Shown here: one piece after another, positions 42,395 through 51,753 of the stretch | Layout: each line of letters starts with the position of its first letter | Numbering within the stretch: the first letter of the stretch is position 1 | NCBI RefSeq assembly: GCF_013306565.1 | Contig: NZ_PZPO01000001.1 | Location: 930,001 to 994,000, forward strand | DNA length: 64,000 nucleotides | Direction: 5' to 3' | Origin: Hyphomicrobium sulfonivorans | Lineage (GTDB): Bacteria > Pseudomonadota > Alphaproteobacteria > Rhizobiales > Hyphomicrobiaceae | Made by a program: the position numbers and the translations under genes | The notes under the pieces: model-generated | Told to the model about the DNA's origin: nothing | The model's input: only the letters and a program-made list of their open reading frames with translations | Database searches by the model: none

Positions 42395-43546
42395 TTGTCC
42401 GCATTCGTACCGTTTAACCGCGCGCCCGCAACTGGCCGAGAGTTGGAACTTATTGCCGAGGCGTTAACCGCGCGTCATATGGCCGCCGATGGGCAGCATT
42501 CGCGCTGGTGCCAAGCCTGGCTGAAGGACAAGCTGTCGGCGCCGCACGCGTTGCTGACAACTTCGTGCACCTCGGCGCTGGAGCTGGCCGCTCTCCTTTG
42601 CGGGATCGAGCCCGGTGACGAAGTTATCATGCCCTCGTTCACCTTTGTTTCGACGGCCAACGCGGTTGTGATGCGCGGCGGCGTTCCGGTGTTCGTCGAT
42701 ATTCGCCCCGATACGCTCAACATTAACGAAACGCTTATTGAGGCGGCGATCACCGAACGGACAAAGGCGATCTATGTCGTGCATTATGCGGCCGTTTGCG
42801 CCGAGATGGATGCGATCAACGCCATAGCGCGCAAGCACGGCCTGCTGGTGGTGGAGGATGCGGCCCAGGCTCTGCTGGCAACCTACAAAGGCCGCCCGGC
42901 CGGTACGCTGGCGGACATGGCCTGTTTCAGCTTTCACGAGACGAAAAACATCGTCAGCGGCGAGGGCGGCGCGCTGATCATGTCGACTGATGACCAATAT
43001 GCGCGCTCCCGTGTACATGGCGAAAAAGGCACCAACCGCACCGCCTTCATGCTTGGCCAGGTCGACAAGTATACGTGGGTAGACAAAGGCGCATCGTTTC
43101 TGCCCAGCGAGATAACGGCCGCTGTATTGCGCGCGCAACTCGAGTCCGCCGACGAGTTCATCGCTGACCGCCTGCGCAGTTGGAACTTCTATCATGAAGC
43201 TTTTGCAGCGGCGGAGCAGGAAGGTTTGCTGCAGCGGCCAAAGGTTCCGGATGGATGTGTCCACAACGGACACATCTATTACGTGCTGCTGCCCAGCAAC
43301 GAGCAGCGCAACGCCATGATCTGTGAGCTGAAGAAGCGAAATATCGGCTCAGCCTTCCACTATATCCCGCTGCATTCTTCGCCTGCCGGTCAGCGTTTCG
43401 GACGCAGCCAAGGCTCTATGGAGGTGACGGATACGCTGCCCGCAAGGCTTCTGCGGCTGCCGCTGTGGTGTGGCATGGGAAGTGCAGCGGAAGCAGCAGC
43501 CGATGCGCTATTGCAGGAACTTGAAGCGGGAAGGCGCGCCGCCTGA
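42395..43546 (+). CDS. wecE: dTDP-4-amino-4,6-dideoxygalactose transaminase (WecE/RffA)
   Basis: A 383-residue PLP aminotransferase. Compared with general DegT proteins it carries the WecE-specific wording: VPFNRAPATG at the N terminus, ADGQHSRWCQAWL, TTSCTSALELAALL, SFTFVSTANAVVMRG, SFHETKNIVSGEGG (PLP lysine), GEKGTNRTAF, VDKYTWVDKGASFLPSEI and FHYIPLHSSPAGQRFG. WecE makes dTDP-Fuc4N from dTDP-4-keto-6-deoxyglucose. The TTG at 42395 follows GGGGAGAGAG. It starts the plus-strand half of the polysaccharide locus. Confidence 0.92.
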   Translation: MSAFVPFNRAPATGRELELIAEALTARHMAADGQHSRWCQAWLKDKLSAPHALLTTSCTSALELAALLCGIEPGDEVIMPSFTFVSTANAVVMRGGVPVFVDIRPDTLNINETLIEAAITERTKAIYVVHYAAVCAEMDAINAIARKHGLLVVEDAAQALLATYKGRPAGTLADMACFSFHETKNIVSGEGGALIMSTDDQYARSRVHGEKGTNRTAFMLGQVDKYTWVDKGASFLPSEITAAVLRAQLESADEFIADRLRSWNFYHEAFAAAEQEGLLQRPKVPDGCVHNGHIYYVLLPSNEQRNAMICELKKRNIGSAFHYIPLHSSPAGQRFGRSQGSMEVTDTLPARLLRLPLWCGMGSAAEAAADALLQELEAGRRAA

Positions 43547-43760
43547 TTAAGCCATCCCGTTTCGAAGCAATAGCGTTTCGGAAAGGCACGCCGGGTGCGG
43601 AGGTTTGCTCGAAAAAGCGAGTTCTCTGCGTCCAGCGTCGTCGGTTCAAGGCGATATGATTAACACTGAAACGCAAGCAGACGTGGCCGGCCTCGAAATG
43701 TCCCGCATACTGCACACGCGGGGTATTTTGTTTCTCACTGGCGCCTGAAGTTAAGCCGCG

Positions 43761-45155
43761 ATGGCTCAAGGGAATAATGAAAAGATGTCGGCTGATGCCG
43801 CGCGGCCTGGCTATCATTGGAGCTTAGACCCGTATGACTGGGTCGCGATGCTGCGTGCCGGCGCCAGAACCATATTTCTGTTCGTCGCATTGGCTCTCGC
43901 TCTGGGCGTAGCGTATCTGCTGCTTGTTCCGCCGCGTTATACCGCCAGCACGGAAGTGTTTCTCGATCCGCGCGGTTTGCAGGTTGTGCAAAACGACGTT
44001 ACGCCCCGTTCGGAAACGAATGAGCTCGCCAGTTCGCTGGTTGAAAGTCAGCTGCGTGTCGCTCAGTCAGAAGCGGTGCTCCGTTCCGTTGTGCAGGAAT
44101 TGCATCTTGCGAGCGATCCGGAGTTTGTGCGCCCGCCGAGTTTTCTCTCAGGCCTTCGTGCAATGCTGTCGACTCCCGGCGGCGGGGAAGATGATGAAAC
44201 GCGTGCGCTGCGCGAATTGGAGCGGGCGGTAAGCGTTCGGCGTGAAAGCCGCAGTTATGTGCTGGTGTTTACGGCGCGGACAGAAGATCCGATTAAGTCG
44301 GCGGACATCGCCGATGCTATGGCGAAGCTCTATATCGAGCGCGAAGTGAATGCGCGCGAGGCGGCCGCAGAGCGCATCGAAACATCGATGACGTCCCGTT
44401 TGAACGAGCTGGCTGACCGCGTTAGGCAGTCGGATAGTGCGGTTCAGACCTTCAAGGCGAAGCATAATCTCATTGGCTCTGCGGCTCGGCTTATGTCCGA
44501 CCAGCAGCTGGAGGAGATGAACTCGCGGCTGAACGTCGAGCATGCGAATGTCGTGCAGCAGCGCGCGAGGATGGAACAGATTGATGCGTTGCTGAAAAGC
44601 GGCGCTGATCCCGATTCCAGTCTTGAGGCCGTGCAGTCGACGACCATTGCAAATTTGCGCGCGCAATATGCGCAGTTGATGCGGCGCTATGGTGCTGCTG
44701 AGGCGCTGTTGGGCAAGAAGCATCCTGAATTAAAGGTGCTGAATGAGCAGCGCGCGGCGTATCGGCGTTTGATCACCGAAGAGCTTAGGCGGATAGCAGC
44801 GGCGGCGAAATCGGAATACGAACGTGCCCTTGCCAGTGAGCGCGCGCTTAAGGGTGATCTTGAAACGCTGAAGCACACAACGATCCAGTCCAACGACGCT
44901 ATGGTGAAGTTGCGAGAGCTTGAGCGTGTCGCCGATTCCAATCGGCAGATCTATGAAGCTTTTCTGGTCCGCGCGAAGGAGATCGGGGCACAGGGCCGCA
45001 TCGATACGTCGAGTGCGCGCGTTATCGCGGAAGCTCTGCCGTCAGTTGATCCGTCAAGCCCGCGCGGCATGATACTTGTCATGGCGCTGGTGCTTGGCCT
45101 GATGTCGGGAGTCGGTTGGGTAGCGTTGTTCGGACGCCGCACTCGGTCTGCGTAG
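43761..45155 (+). CDS. Polysaccharide chain-length determinant (Wzz/GumC type, no kinase domain)
   Basis: A 464-residue inner-membrane protein. Helix 1 lies near 34-54 (IFLFVALALALGVAYLLL), followed at once by PPRYTASTEVFLDPRG, the Wzz signature. A long periplasmic coiled coil (about 190-400) has LYIEREVNAREAAAERIE and RAQYAQLMRRYGAAEALLGKKHPE (GNVR-like). Helix 2 is near 437-457 after the conserved SSPRG. It ends ten residues later, so the BY-kinase domain of ExoP/Wzc is absent. It should control polymer length or export. An in-frame ATG eight codons in is an alternative start. Confidence 0.88.
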   Translation: MAQGNNEKMSADAARPGYHWSLDPYDWVAMLRAGARTIFLFVALALALGVAYLLLVPPRYTASTEVFLDPRGLQVVQNDVTPRSETNELASSLVESQLRVAQSEAVLRSVVQELHLASDPEFVRPPSFLSGLRAMLSTPGGGEDDETRALRELERAVSVRRESRSYVLVFTARTEDPIKSADIADAMAKLYIEREVNAREAAAERIETSMTSRLNELADRVRQSDSAVQTFKAKHNLIGSAARLMSDQQLEEMNSRLNVEHANVVQQRARMEQIDALLKSGADPDSSLEAVQSTTIANLRAQYAQLMRRYGAAEALLGKKHPELKVLNEQRAAYRRLITEELRRIAAAAKSEYERALASERALKGDLETLKHTTIQSNDAMVKLRELERVADSNRQIYEAFLVRAKEIGAQGRIDTSSARVIAEALPSVDPSSPRGMILVMALVLGLMSGVGWVALFGRRTRSA

Positions 45156-45183
45156 CTTTCAGAAGTAGCTTGCAGAATTAATA

Positions 45184-45206
45184 AAGGCGCCGCGGTGGGG
45201 CGCCTT
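45184..45206. terminator. Bidirectional terminator after the chain-length gene
   Basis: AAGGCGCC (45184-45191) pairs with GGCGCCTT (45199-45206) around a seven-base loop, followed by a weak CTTCTAATT tail. It lies between the converging chain-length gene and the glycosyltransferase gene. Confidence 0.65.
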
Positions 45207-45234
45207 CTAATTAGCCTCAAGCAGCCCCGCAATA

Positions 45235-46308
45235 TCAGGCGGCGGCACGCTCGGCTGCAGGCGTCTCGACGGTGTCCTGCAAGGTCCTGTCGAGTGCAGA
45301 TACGCAGGTTGCCCAGCCGTAATCGGCGCGCACGCGTTCGCCCGCAGTTTCAGCTTCGCTACGCAATTCATTGAGCGGTTTGGTCGCCAGATAGTCGGCC
45401 GTCAATGCCGCGCAATTCTGTTCGGGTACGAGGTGGCCCGCGTAGGTGTTTATCATCGAAGTGGCGCCGGCCAGATCGATGCAGATCGGGAACGCGGCGC
45501 ATGCGATAGCTTCCAGAACGATCAGCGGAAATGAATCGACAGTGGAGAGATGCACCACTGCGTCGGAATTGCGGAGCACATCGGTGTACTGCTCTTCGTT
45601 CAGACTGCCGAGCAATGCGATCTGATCGCTGAGGCCCGCTGCTGCAATCGCTTCGGTCAGTCGTTGCAGGGTGGCATTGTCGGCAGAGCCGACGATGGTG
45701 GCAGAAAATTTGATGTCGCGCTGCTTCAGCAGTCGGCAGACTTCGACGAAATGAAACGTGCCCTTGCCTTCTGACAGGCGCGATACATGAGTCAATCGCA
45801 GCAGGTCGGTGGGCGCAGGTTCGGAGGGCTCTTTAGCGGCAAGAGCATTGCCGGCCAGGAACGTTCGCAGACTTGTTTGCGGCACGTTCTCGGGCAATGA
45901 CAGTTCGTTCTTCTGTGTTGGCGACAACAACGCAATGCGGTCCGCCATGCGGAGCAATCTGTTGCTGAGCGTGCGCAGGCGGGGGTTGCTTTGGGATTTC
46001 CAGTTGGCGCCTAGATGCGGTGTTACAACTGTGCGGAAGCCCAGCAGCTTTGCCCACGGCAAATAGAACAGGTCCGGCAGGTTGGAGTATTGCAGCCAGA
46101 GGCAATCGGTTTCGCTGCGCTTACGGGCAAGGTTGGCCATGCCCTTCACCAGTCCGGGGAGCTTGCCTATCGACAGAAACGCTGTGTCGGCGTTCTGGTG
46201 GTGCACCTCGTGCGGTCCGTATAACGCCAGCGCCTTCTGGGCGCGGTTGCAGAACGCTTCCACACCACCGCGTTGGCCGGTTGAGCCACCCAAGAGAAGT
46301 ACCTTCAT
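45235..46308 (-). CDS. Glycosyltransferase, GT4 (GT-B fold)
   Basis: A 357-residue enzyme. The acceptor-side domain starts MKVLLLGGSTGQRGGVEAF. The donor-side domain has LRLTHVSRLSEGKGTFHFVEV (about 188-208) and ATIVGSADNATL. The GT4 motif is in DAVVHLSTVDSFPLIVLEAIACA (about 265-287), where Glu of VLEA contacts the sugar nucleotide. The ATG at 46308 is the natural start; the longer reading adds 15 residues. It lies on the minus strand within an otherwise plus-strand locus and diverges from the flippase gene. Confidence 0.87.
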   Translation of the reverse strand: MKVLLLGGSTGQRGGVEAFCNRAQKALALYGPHEVHHQNADTAFLSIGKLPGLVKGMANLARKRSETDCLWLQYSNLPDLFYLPWAKLLGFRTVVTPHLGANWKSQSNPRLRTLSNRLLRMADRIALLSPTQKNELSLPENVPQTSLRTFLAGNALAAKEPSEPAPTDLLRLTHVSRLSEGKGTFHFVEVCRLLKQRDIKFSATIVGSADNATLQRLTEAIAAAGLSDQIALLGSLNEEQYTDVLRNSDAVVHLSTVDSFPLIVLEAIACAAFPICIDLAGATSMINTYAGHLVPEQNCAALTADYLATKPLNELRSEAETAGERVRADYGWATCVSALDRTLQDTVETPAAERAAA

Positions 46309-46594
46309 CAAACCCCGCACAAACGCTGGTAATTCGCAGTCGCTTCGGCGCAAAAATGCGCGCGTTCCATGCCTTCGGACGTCGGCAGAGGAATATCAAC
46401 ATTCAGCCGCCGGTGGCGATTGTTATCATGTCGCAAACTTTAACAAATTCGTCACAAGTTGCCCCTCTTCGTGCCGAAGCCGGATTAAGATTAAGTTTGC
46501 ATTCCATTGGTTTGGGAGCGCAGGGCGGGGGCGGCAGTAAGCCGCGCGGGCGCTGGCAAGATCAGTCGAAAGAACTAGGGCGTAGAGCGATTTT

Positions 46595-48016
46595 ATGATC
46601 GGTCGGCACATCGCACTTTATTTCGGTTCGAAAGGACTCGCCGCGATCGTCAACGTGGTGACGATGGCTGTGTTTGTCCGCATCGGTGGGGCGGACACCT
46701 ATGGCGGGTTCGTTCTGTTCACTGCAATCGCCACGATTGTTTATGGCGTCGCCATGCAGTGGCTGCGCTTCAGCTTCTTTGCCTGCTATCGCGAAGATGC
46801 TGGCGGCAACGGAATGATCGCCGCCTATCTTGTGACGCAGTTGGTCGGCCTGACGCTGGTGGGTGCGGGGCTTTGGCTGGCAACCGCTTTCGGGTTCATC
46901 ACCGCAACCGAGGCGGTAGGCGTAGGCATCCTTGTCGCCGGCCTCGCCTGTTACGACGCCATGCATGAGATTGCCCGCACACGGCTGCACGCGGGGATCG
47001 TCGCGGTCGGCGTGCTCGTGCGATCTTTTCTGATGATTGCGCTAGGCGTCGCGGCGATCGTCATGGTGGGCACGGCGCTGTCATTGGCACTCGCCGTCGG
47101 GATTGCCCACATTGGCGCGGCGCTCGCACTGTCGGCCAGCATCTGGCGCATGGGCACACTGCGCTGGCAGCGTTCGGATATGCAGCAGCTTCTTATGTAT
47201 GGCCGGCCATTGGTACCGGCGTTCGGCTTTGAAGCAGCGGGCAATCAGCTTGATCGCCTGCTGCTGGCGCGTCTCGGCGATCTGGCGGAGACGGGGCGCT
47301 ATGGTGCGGTCTCGGATCTGTTCCGGCAGCTGCTGATTGTGGCGGCGGAGGCGATCGCGGGGGCCTACATGGCCATTGCCCGCAAGCATGTCATCGCAGG
47401 CGATCGGGCAAGTGCGGGCGAGGTGCTGGGGCAGGCGTTTCTTGCGTACGTCGCGTTGCTGACGTTCATCCCGCTGGGGTTTCTGCAGTTCTCTGCTCCG
47501 ATCCTCGATCTCGTGTTTGGAGCCGATCTGCGTGTCGCGGTTGAGCCAGCTCTGCCGTTGATCATCGCGGCCTCGGTCGTGGCGGTATTAAGAGGATATT
47601 ACTTCGGGCAGGTGGTGCACATTCTTCAGCATAGCCGCTTGCTGCTCGTTTCAACCGCGCTGCATGCCGCGACGGTTCTGGTGATCGGCGTCCTGGCAAT
47701 TCCGCAGTATGGGCTGGCTGGCGCTGCGGCTGCACTGCTGCTTGGCAACGTGGTCGGATGCGCTGCGTTTCTCATCGTATGGCGTGACAACTTTGTGATG
47801 CGTTTACCCTACGGTAGCGCGGCCGTGATGGTGGGGCTCGGGCTGGCAGCTTATTTCGTCTCCGGTTTCGTGGCCGGTGGTTTTGAAAAAGCCTACGCAG
47901 GTCTGGCCTGCGGCATCGTTATCTTTGCCATCGCGGCGCTGATCGCTGCGCGTCGCTACAACCTGCTATCCTTTAACGCGCTCGTCGATCGCATCGCCAA
48001 GCGGGTTGCGGCATGA
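46595..48016 (+). CDS. wzx: Wzx-type polysaccharide flippase (MOP superfamily)
   Basis: A 473-residue protein with 12 or more hydrophobic helices and very few charged residues between them. The N terminus HIALYFGSKGLAAIVNVVTMAVFVRIGG and the middle GRPLVPAFGFEAAGNQLDRLLLARLGDL resemble Wzx/RfbX flippases that move undecaprenyl-linked repeat units across the inner membrane. Its neighbour is a Wzy-like protein. Sequence alone cannot exclude another MOP function. Confidence 0.85.
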   Translation: MIGRHIALYFGSKGLAAIVNVVTMAVFVRIGGADTYGGFVLFTAIATIVYGVAMQWLRFSFFACYREDAGGNGMIAAYLVTQLVGLTLVGAGLWLATAFGFITATEAVGVGILVAGLACYDAMHEIARTRLHAGIVAVGVLVRSFLMIALGVAAIVMVGTALSLALAVGIAHIGAALALSASIWRMGTLRWQRSDMQQLLMYGRPLVPAFGFEAAGNQLDRLLLARLGDLAETGRYGAVSDLFRQLLIVAAEAIAGAYMAIARKHVIAGDRASAGEVLGQAFLAYVALLTFIPLGFLQFSAPILDLVFGADLRVAVEPALPLIIAASVVAVLRGYYFGQVVHILQHSRLLLVSTALHAATVLVIGVLAIPQYGLAGAAAALLLGNVVGCAAFLIVWRDNFVMRLPYGSAAVMVGLGLAAYFVSGFVAGGFEKAYAGLACGIVIFAIAALIAARRYNLLSFNALVDRIAKRVAA

Positions 48017-48184
48017 GACTGCGCTAATCGGGCGCGTCGTTATGGGTGACAGCGAAACATTTACGCTTGGGCGCCATGGGGTTTGACGGCGGAGCTCACG
48101 GCTGCGTATCTGGCCGCAAGGCGCGGGCGTAGGCTGCGCGCCCGGGATGAAAATCCGTGTGAGATGGAAGTCCGAAAGGCACCG

Positions 48185-49450
48185 ATGCCGCTCGCCTCAA
48201 TTGATGCTGCACCTCATAATCCGGCCGGTGTGCGATTGCATGCATTGGCTCAGAACTGGCTGGGGCCGCTCATCGTTGTCGGCGCGGTGTTTTTCAACGC
48301 CGGACTGGCGCTCATCAATGCGCAGGGAATAACTCTAGGTTCCGGTCCCGTCATCGCCATGGAGGTTATGCTGGTCGGCATGGCTGGCGCATGGTCGATG
48401 CTGCACTTCCGCGCCGAGATGAAGCCATGGCTGATGCTTGCCATGTTCGTGGTTGCGTTCGGCCTGGTGCGCATGATGGCGTTGGGGGACTTCAACCCGA
48501 AATTCATTCGCGATCTGGTGCTGCCGTGCGCGTTCGTCATGCTTGGCATAACGGTTTCGCAGCGCTCTGCCGTGCGCACAGTTATGGCGCTGCAAATCAT
48601 CATTCTGATCGGCGTGCTCTGGGAAGCCGCTTCACTCGATACGTTCTCGTCGGTGCTGAACCCGAAAGAATACTACGTCGCCACGCGTGGCCTCGCGCTT
48701 GATGAATTCACGAATGCCGATTCCGATCTTTACATCAGCGCGACCCGTCCTGAAGAACGCTTCTTTCCGTTCTTTGGCTTGCACCGTCTGTCGTCGTTCT
48801 TTCTTGAGCCGGTGTCGCTCGGCAATTACGTGGTGACGATCACCGCATTCATCGTTGCGTTCTGGACCCGGCTGAGCGGCGGAGCGCGGACTTTCCTGAT
48901 CCTCTCCACAATCATCATGCAGTTCGCTTCCGATGGTCGCTTCTCATTTGCGTCGTCGATGATGGTGATCGGTGCGGCCTGTTTTGTGCCTGAAGCCCTA
49001 AGGCGCGTTACGCCGCTGTTCATGCTTCCGTTGGCCGTCATCACCATCATGCTGATGTCGGGAATGCCGCAACTGCAAAGCACCGAGGACGATCTGCCTG
49101 GCCGCATCGGCTGGACACTTCGCATGTTACAGGACATGCAGATCGAAGACTGGATCGGTATGTCAGACCGCTTCCTGGCGCCTTCGGCTGACAGCGGCAT
49201 CGTGTACCTCATCATCACGCAGTCGGTCTTTGGCGTCGCGCTGTTCTGGTGCATCGTTTCACTACAGCAAGGCGCAAGCCGCACATTCAGCCGCTATCGC
49301 ATGGGGATCTGTCTGGCGCTTGCCGTAGGCTTGCTGGTCAGCAACGCTTTCGTTGGTATCAAAACCGCGGCGCCGATGTGGTTCCTGTTTGGTGCGGCGC
49401 TGGTGCTGCGTGATGAACAACGCGGGGCAAACGATGCCGCTGACGCGTAG
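48185..49450 (+). CDS. Wzy-like polysaccharide polymerase (O-antigen polymerase/ligase type)
   Basis: A 421-residue protein with about ten membrane helices and a long periplasmic loop (about residues 155-215) containing LNPKEYYVATRGLALDEFTN and GLHRLSSFFLEPVSLGNY. FFLEPVSLGNY matches the short motif I associate with Wzy-like proteins of exopolysaccharide loci. Polymerases vary in sequence, so the call rests on topology and position next to Wzx. The ATG at 48185 has GAAAGG at a five-base spacing; the longer readings from 48083 or 48164 have poorer sites. Its end overlaps the GH5 gene by 17 bases. Confidence 0.78.
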   Translation: MPLASIDAAPHNPAGVRLHALAQNWLGPLIVVGAVFFNAGLALINAQGITLGSGPVIAMEVMLVGMAGAWSMLHFRAEMKPWLMLAMFVVAFGLVRMMALGDFNPKFIRDLVLPCAFVMLGITVSQRSAVRTVMALQIIILIGVLWEAASLDTFSSVLNPKEYYVATRGLALDEFTNADSDLYISATRPEERFFPFFGLHRLSSFFLEPVSLGNYVVTITAFIVAFWTRLSGGARTFLILSTIIMQFASDGRFSFASSMMVIGAACFVPEALRRVTPLFMLPLAVITIMLMSGMPQLQSTEDDLPGRIGWTLRMLQDMQIEDWIGMSDRFLAPSADSGIVYLIITQSVFGVALFWCIVSLQQGASRTFSRYRMGICLALAVGLLVSNAFVGIKTAAPMWFLFGAALVLRDEQRGANDAADA

Positions 49451-50513
49451 AGAGTTTGTCGTTGGGGCTGTTGCGGTCTCGGCTGCTGTTGGCGGCGGCA
49501 GTGGTGCGTCGGTCGCGGCTGAACCCTGCACGGCACCTGCCGTGTCGCGTCTGGCGATGCGTGGCGCAAATCTGGCCGGAGCAGAGTTTGGCTCTAAGAT
49601 GCCCGGCATCTTCGGGCAGGATTACATCTATCCCGCAGCGACGGACATCGAAGAGCTGCGCCGGTTGGGCTTCAATACGGTGCGGCTCCCGTTTCGCTGG
49701 GAGCGGCTGCAGCCGTTGCTGGATGGGCCGTTCGATGCTGCGGAATGGCAGCGCCTCAGCACTGCGGTGTCGACGATCGAAGCCGCCGGCATGCGTGTGG
49801 TTCTCGACGTACATAATTTCGCTCGCCGCCGCGTTGCCGCTGATGGGTTCGCGACCGACCATCTCATCGGATCGGAGCAGGTGCCAACGCGCAGCTTTGT
49901 ATCGTTCTGGAGTGAGCTGGCGCAACGGTTCAAAACATCGCCCGATGTGGCTCTTGGGCTGATGAATGAACCATACGGCATAGCCGCTACGGACTGGCTG
50001 CCGATCGTGAATGCAACGGTTGCGGCCATACGAGCGCGTGGCGCTCAGAACCTCATACTTGTGCCGGGTGTTGCCTACACGGGCGCCCACAGCTGGTTGT
50101 CTAGCGGCAACGGCGCGATGGCTGGCGTGGTCGATCCCGGCAATAACTTTGCGATCGAGGTGCATCAGTATCTCGACGTCGATTCGTCCGGCACATCTGC
50201 GCAAACGGTCAGCCCGACGATCGGATCGCAGCGGATCGCTGCCTTTCAGGAATGGGCACGGCAAAACGGTTTGCGCGCGTTCCTGGGGGAATTTGCAGCC
50301 GGCAATGACGCTACCGGCCGCGCGGCGCTGATAGATCTCATGGCTGAGATGGAGCGCAATGGGGATGTGTGGATCGGCTGGACGGCCTGGGCGGCTGGGC
50401 CATGGTGGCCGAACGATTACATCTTCAGGATCGGCGGTTCATCGCCGCCCGATATTTACACACGGACGCTGTCTGAATTTGCGCGCGGCGCCAAGGCGTG
50501 CGGGTCACGATGA
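49434..50513 (+). CDS. Tat-exported glycoside hydrolase family 5 endoglucanase-like
   Basis: A 359-residue protein. The signal is of the Tat type: LTRREFVVGAVAVSAAVGG (about residues 3-21). The GH5 barrel begins at MRGANLAGAEFG. The catalytic acid is Glu in GLMNEPYGIAA (near residue 184) and the nucleophile is Glu in AFLGEFAAGND (near 286). RLPFRWERLQP, VVLDVHNFAR and FAIEVHQYLD are also conserved. Cellulase-type GH5 enzymes within polysaccharide loci often trim or release the polymer; that is a likely role here. ATG 49434 has GGGG six bases upstream and overlaps the polymerase gene, suggesting coupling. Confidence 0.9.
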   Translation: MPLTRREFVVGAVAVSAAVGGGSGASVAAEPCTAPAVSRLAMRGANLAGAEFGSKMPGIFGQDYIYPAATDIEELRRLGFNTVRLPFRWERLQPLLDGPFDAAEWQRLSTAVSTIEAAGMRVVLDVHNFARRRVAADGFATDHLIGSEQVPTRSFVSFWSELAQRFKTSPDVALGLMNEPYGIAATDWLPIVNATVAAIRARGAQNLILVPGVAYTGAHSWLSSGNGAMAGVVDPGNNFAIEVHQYLDVDSSGTSAQTVSPTIGSQRIAAFQEWARQNGLRAFLGEFAAGNDATGRAALIDLMAEMERNGDVWIGWTAWAAGPWWPNDYIFRIGGSSPPDIYTRTLSEFARGAKACGSR

Positions 50514-50572
50514 CTGAAGAACGGATCGGGCTTATGCGAAGCCCCAAGTGATTTGAGTGGTGGAATACGCGA

Positions 50573-51361
50573 ATGGAAAATGCACAACGCGTGGACGAAG
50601 TGCGGATCGACGGCTGGCGGGTGAATGTTCCGACGCAAGCAGCCGCGATTGATCTCGTCTCGGAGGCGATGCAGAAGGCGCAGAACTGCACAGTCTTCAC
50701 GCTCAATCTTGACCATCTGGTGAAGCTGCGCGAGGACGCCAAGTTTCGCGATGCGTATGGGCGGGCGACGTTCGTCACCGCTGATGGCGCGCCGGTTGTG
50801 CGCATCGGGCGGCGTACGTGGCCGGAGCTGGAGCGCACGACGGGCGCCGATCTGATGCTGCCGCTCAGCGTGGCGGCAGCAGAAGCCGGGCAACCGGTGT
50901 TTCTGTTCGGCAGTTCCGATGAGGTGCTGGCGCGCACGCGGCAGGTGCTGGCCGAGGCGACCGGCGGCAAGCTGAACATCGTTGGCGCGGTATCGCCGCC
51001 GCGCGGCTTCGATCCCGAAGGCGAATTGGCGGATCAATACATCGACGACATCCGCCGTTCGGGCGCGCGATTGTGCTTCGTGCTGCTGGGGGCGCCCAAG
51101 CAGGAGCTGTTTTCCGTACGGGCAGCGCGGGCGGGTGCCGGCTGCAGTTTCATCTGCGTTGGCGCGGCGGCGGACTTTCTGGCCGGGCTGGCGGTGCGCG
51201 CGCCGGAGTTCGTGCAGCGGCTGGGGCTGGAATGGTTCTGGCGGCTGGCGCAGGAGCCGCGCCGCCTTGGGCCGCGCTATGCCAAGTGCGCGCTGCTGCT
51301 GGCGCGGCTGGAGCTGAGGCGTCTGACCGGAGCGGGCACGGCCGCCCAGACGCCGGGTTAG
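50573..51361 (+). CDS. wecG: WecG/TagA/CpsF family glycosyltransferase (GT26)
   Basis: A 262-residue enzyme. GT26 signatures are visible: VFTLNLDHLVKLREDAKFR (the first half of the site), TADGAPVVRIGRR with the catalytic Asp, TGADLMLPL, FLFGSSDEVLARTRQVL, GFDPEG and FVLLGAPKQELF. RLGLEWFWRLAQEPRRL near the C terminus mediates membrane contact in TagA. Family members transfer ManNAc, ManNAcA or similar to lipid-linked acceptors; the donor here is not defined. It closes the polysaccharide locus, 59 bases after GH5. Confidence 0.93.
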   Translation: MENAQRVDEVRIDGWRVNVPTQAAAIDLVSEAMQKAQNCTVFTLNLDHLVKLREDAKFRDAYGRATFVTADGAPVVRIGRRTWPELERTTGADLMLPLSVAAAEAGQPVFLFGSSDEVLARTRQVLAEATGGKLNIVGAVSPPRGFDPEGELADQYIDDIRRSGARLCFVLLGAPKQELFSVRAARAGAGCSFICVGAAADFLAGLAVRAPEFVQRLGLEWFWRLAQEPRRLGPRYAKCALLLARLELRRLTGAGTAAQTPG

Positions 51362-51500
51362 GCCAGGCCGGGATTACGGGTGCGGTGCTCCGCGGAGTGT
51401 TTGCAGCCATTGACGGGCCGGATACAGGCACAGGGCCAGTGGTTTTTGGCCACAGGACGCTTAAACCGGTGGCCTTGCAGGTTAATCGCCATCGGGCATC

Positions 51501-51529
51501 TTGAACGGGCGGCCAAGTTAGTCTATTCC
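51501..51529 (+). promoter_or_regulatory. Possible promoter of tRNA-Thr
   Basis: TTGAAC (51501-51506) and TATTCC (51524-51529) are 17 bases apart, about 95 bases before the tRNA. This is the only candidate in the 263-base gap between WecG and the tRNA; otherwise I see nothing in that gap. Confidence 0.35.
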
Positions 51530-51624
51530 GGCTCGCACCGCGCCACCCATTGGGAGGCCGGCGCCGGGCTGGCGGCGTTTGCCAGCCGCGTGAGCCGTCT
51601 TTGGCCCGCGCTTTTGTTTGGATT

Positions 51625-51700
51625 GCCGCTTTAGCTCAGTCGGTAGAGCACGTCATTCGTAATGACGGGGTCAGGTGTTCGAGTCACCTAAGCGGCACCA
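51625..51700 (+). tRNA. tRNA-Thr (anticodon CGT)
   Basis: The acceptor stem GCCGCTT pairs with AAGCGGC, followed by A and an encoded CCA. The anticodon stem CGTCA/TGACG encloses the loop TTCGTAA with anticodon CGT. The T arm is AGGTG/CACCT with loop TTCGAGT. The length is 76 bases and all arms form. Confidence 0.97.
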
Positions 51701-51753
51701 CTCCTTCTTCCCCAGCCGACAAGGCAGATCCTGCGCCCGCGTTTTCGTTAGGC

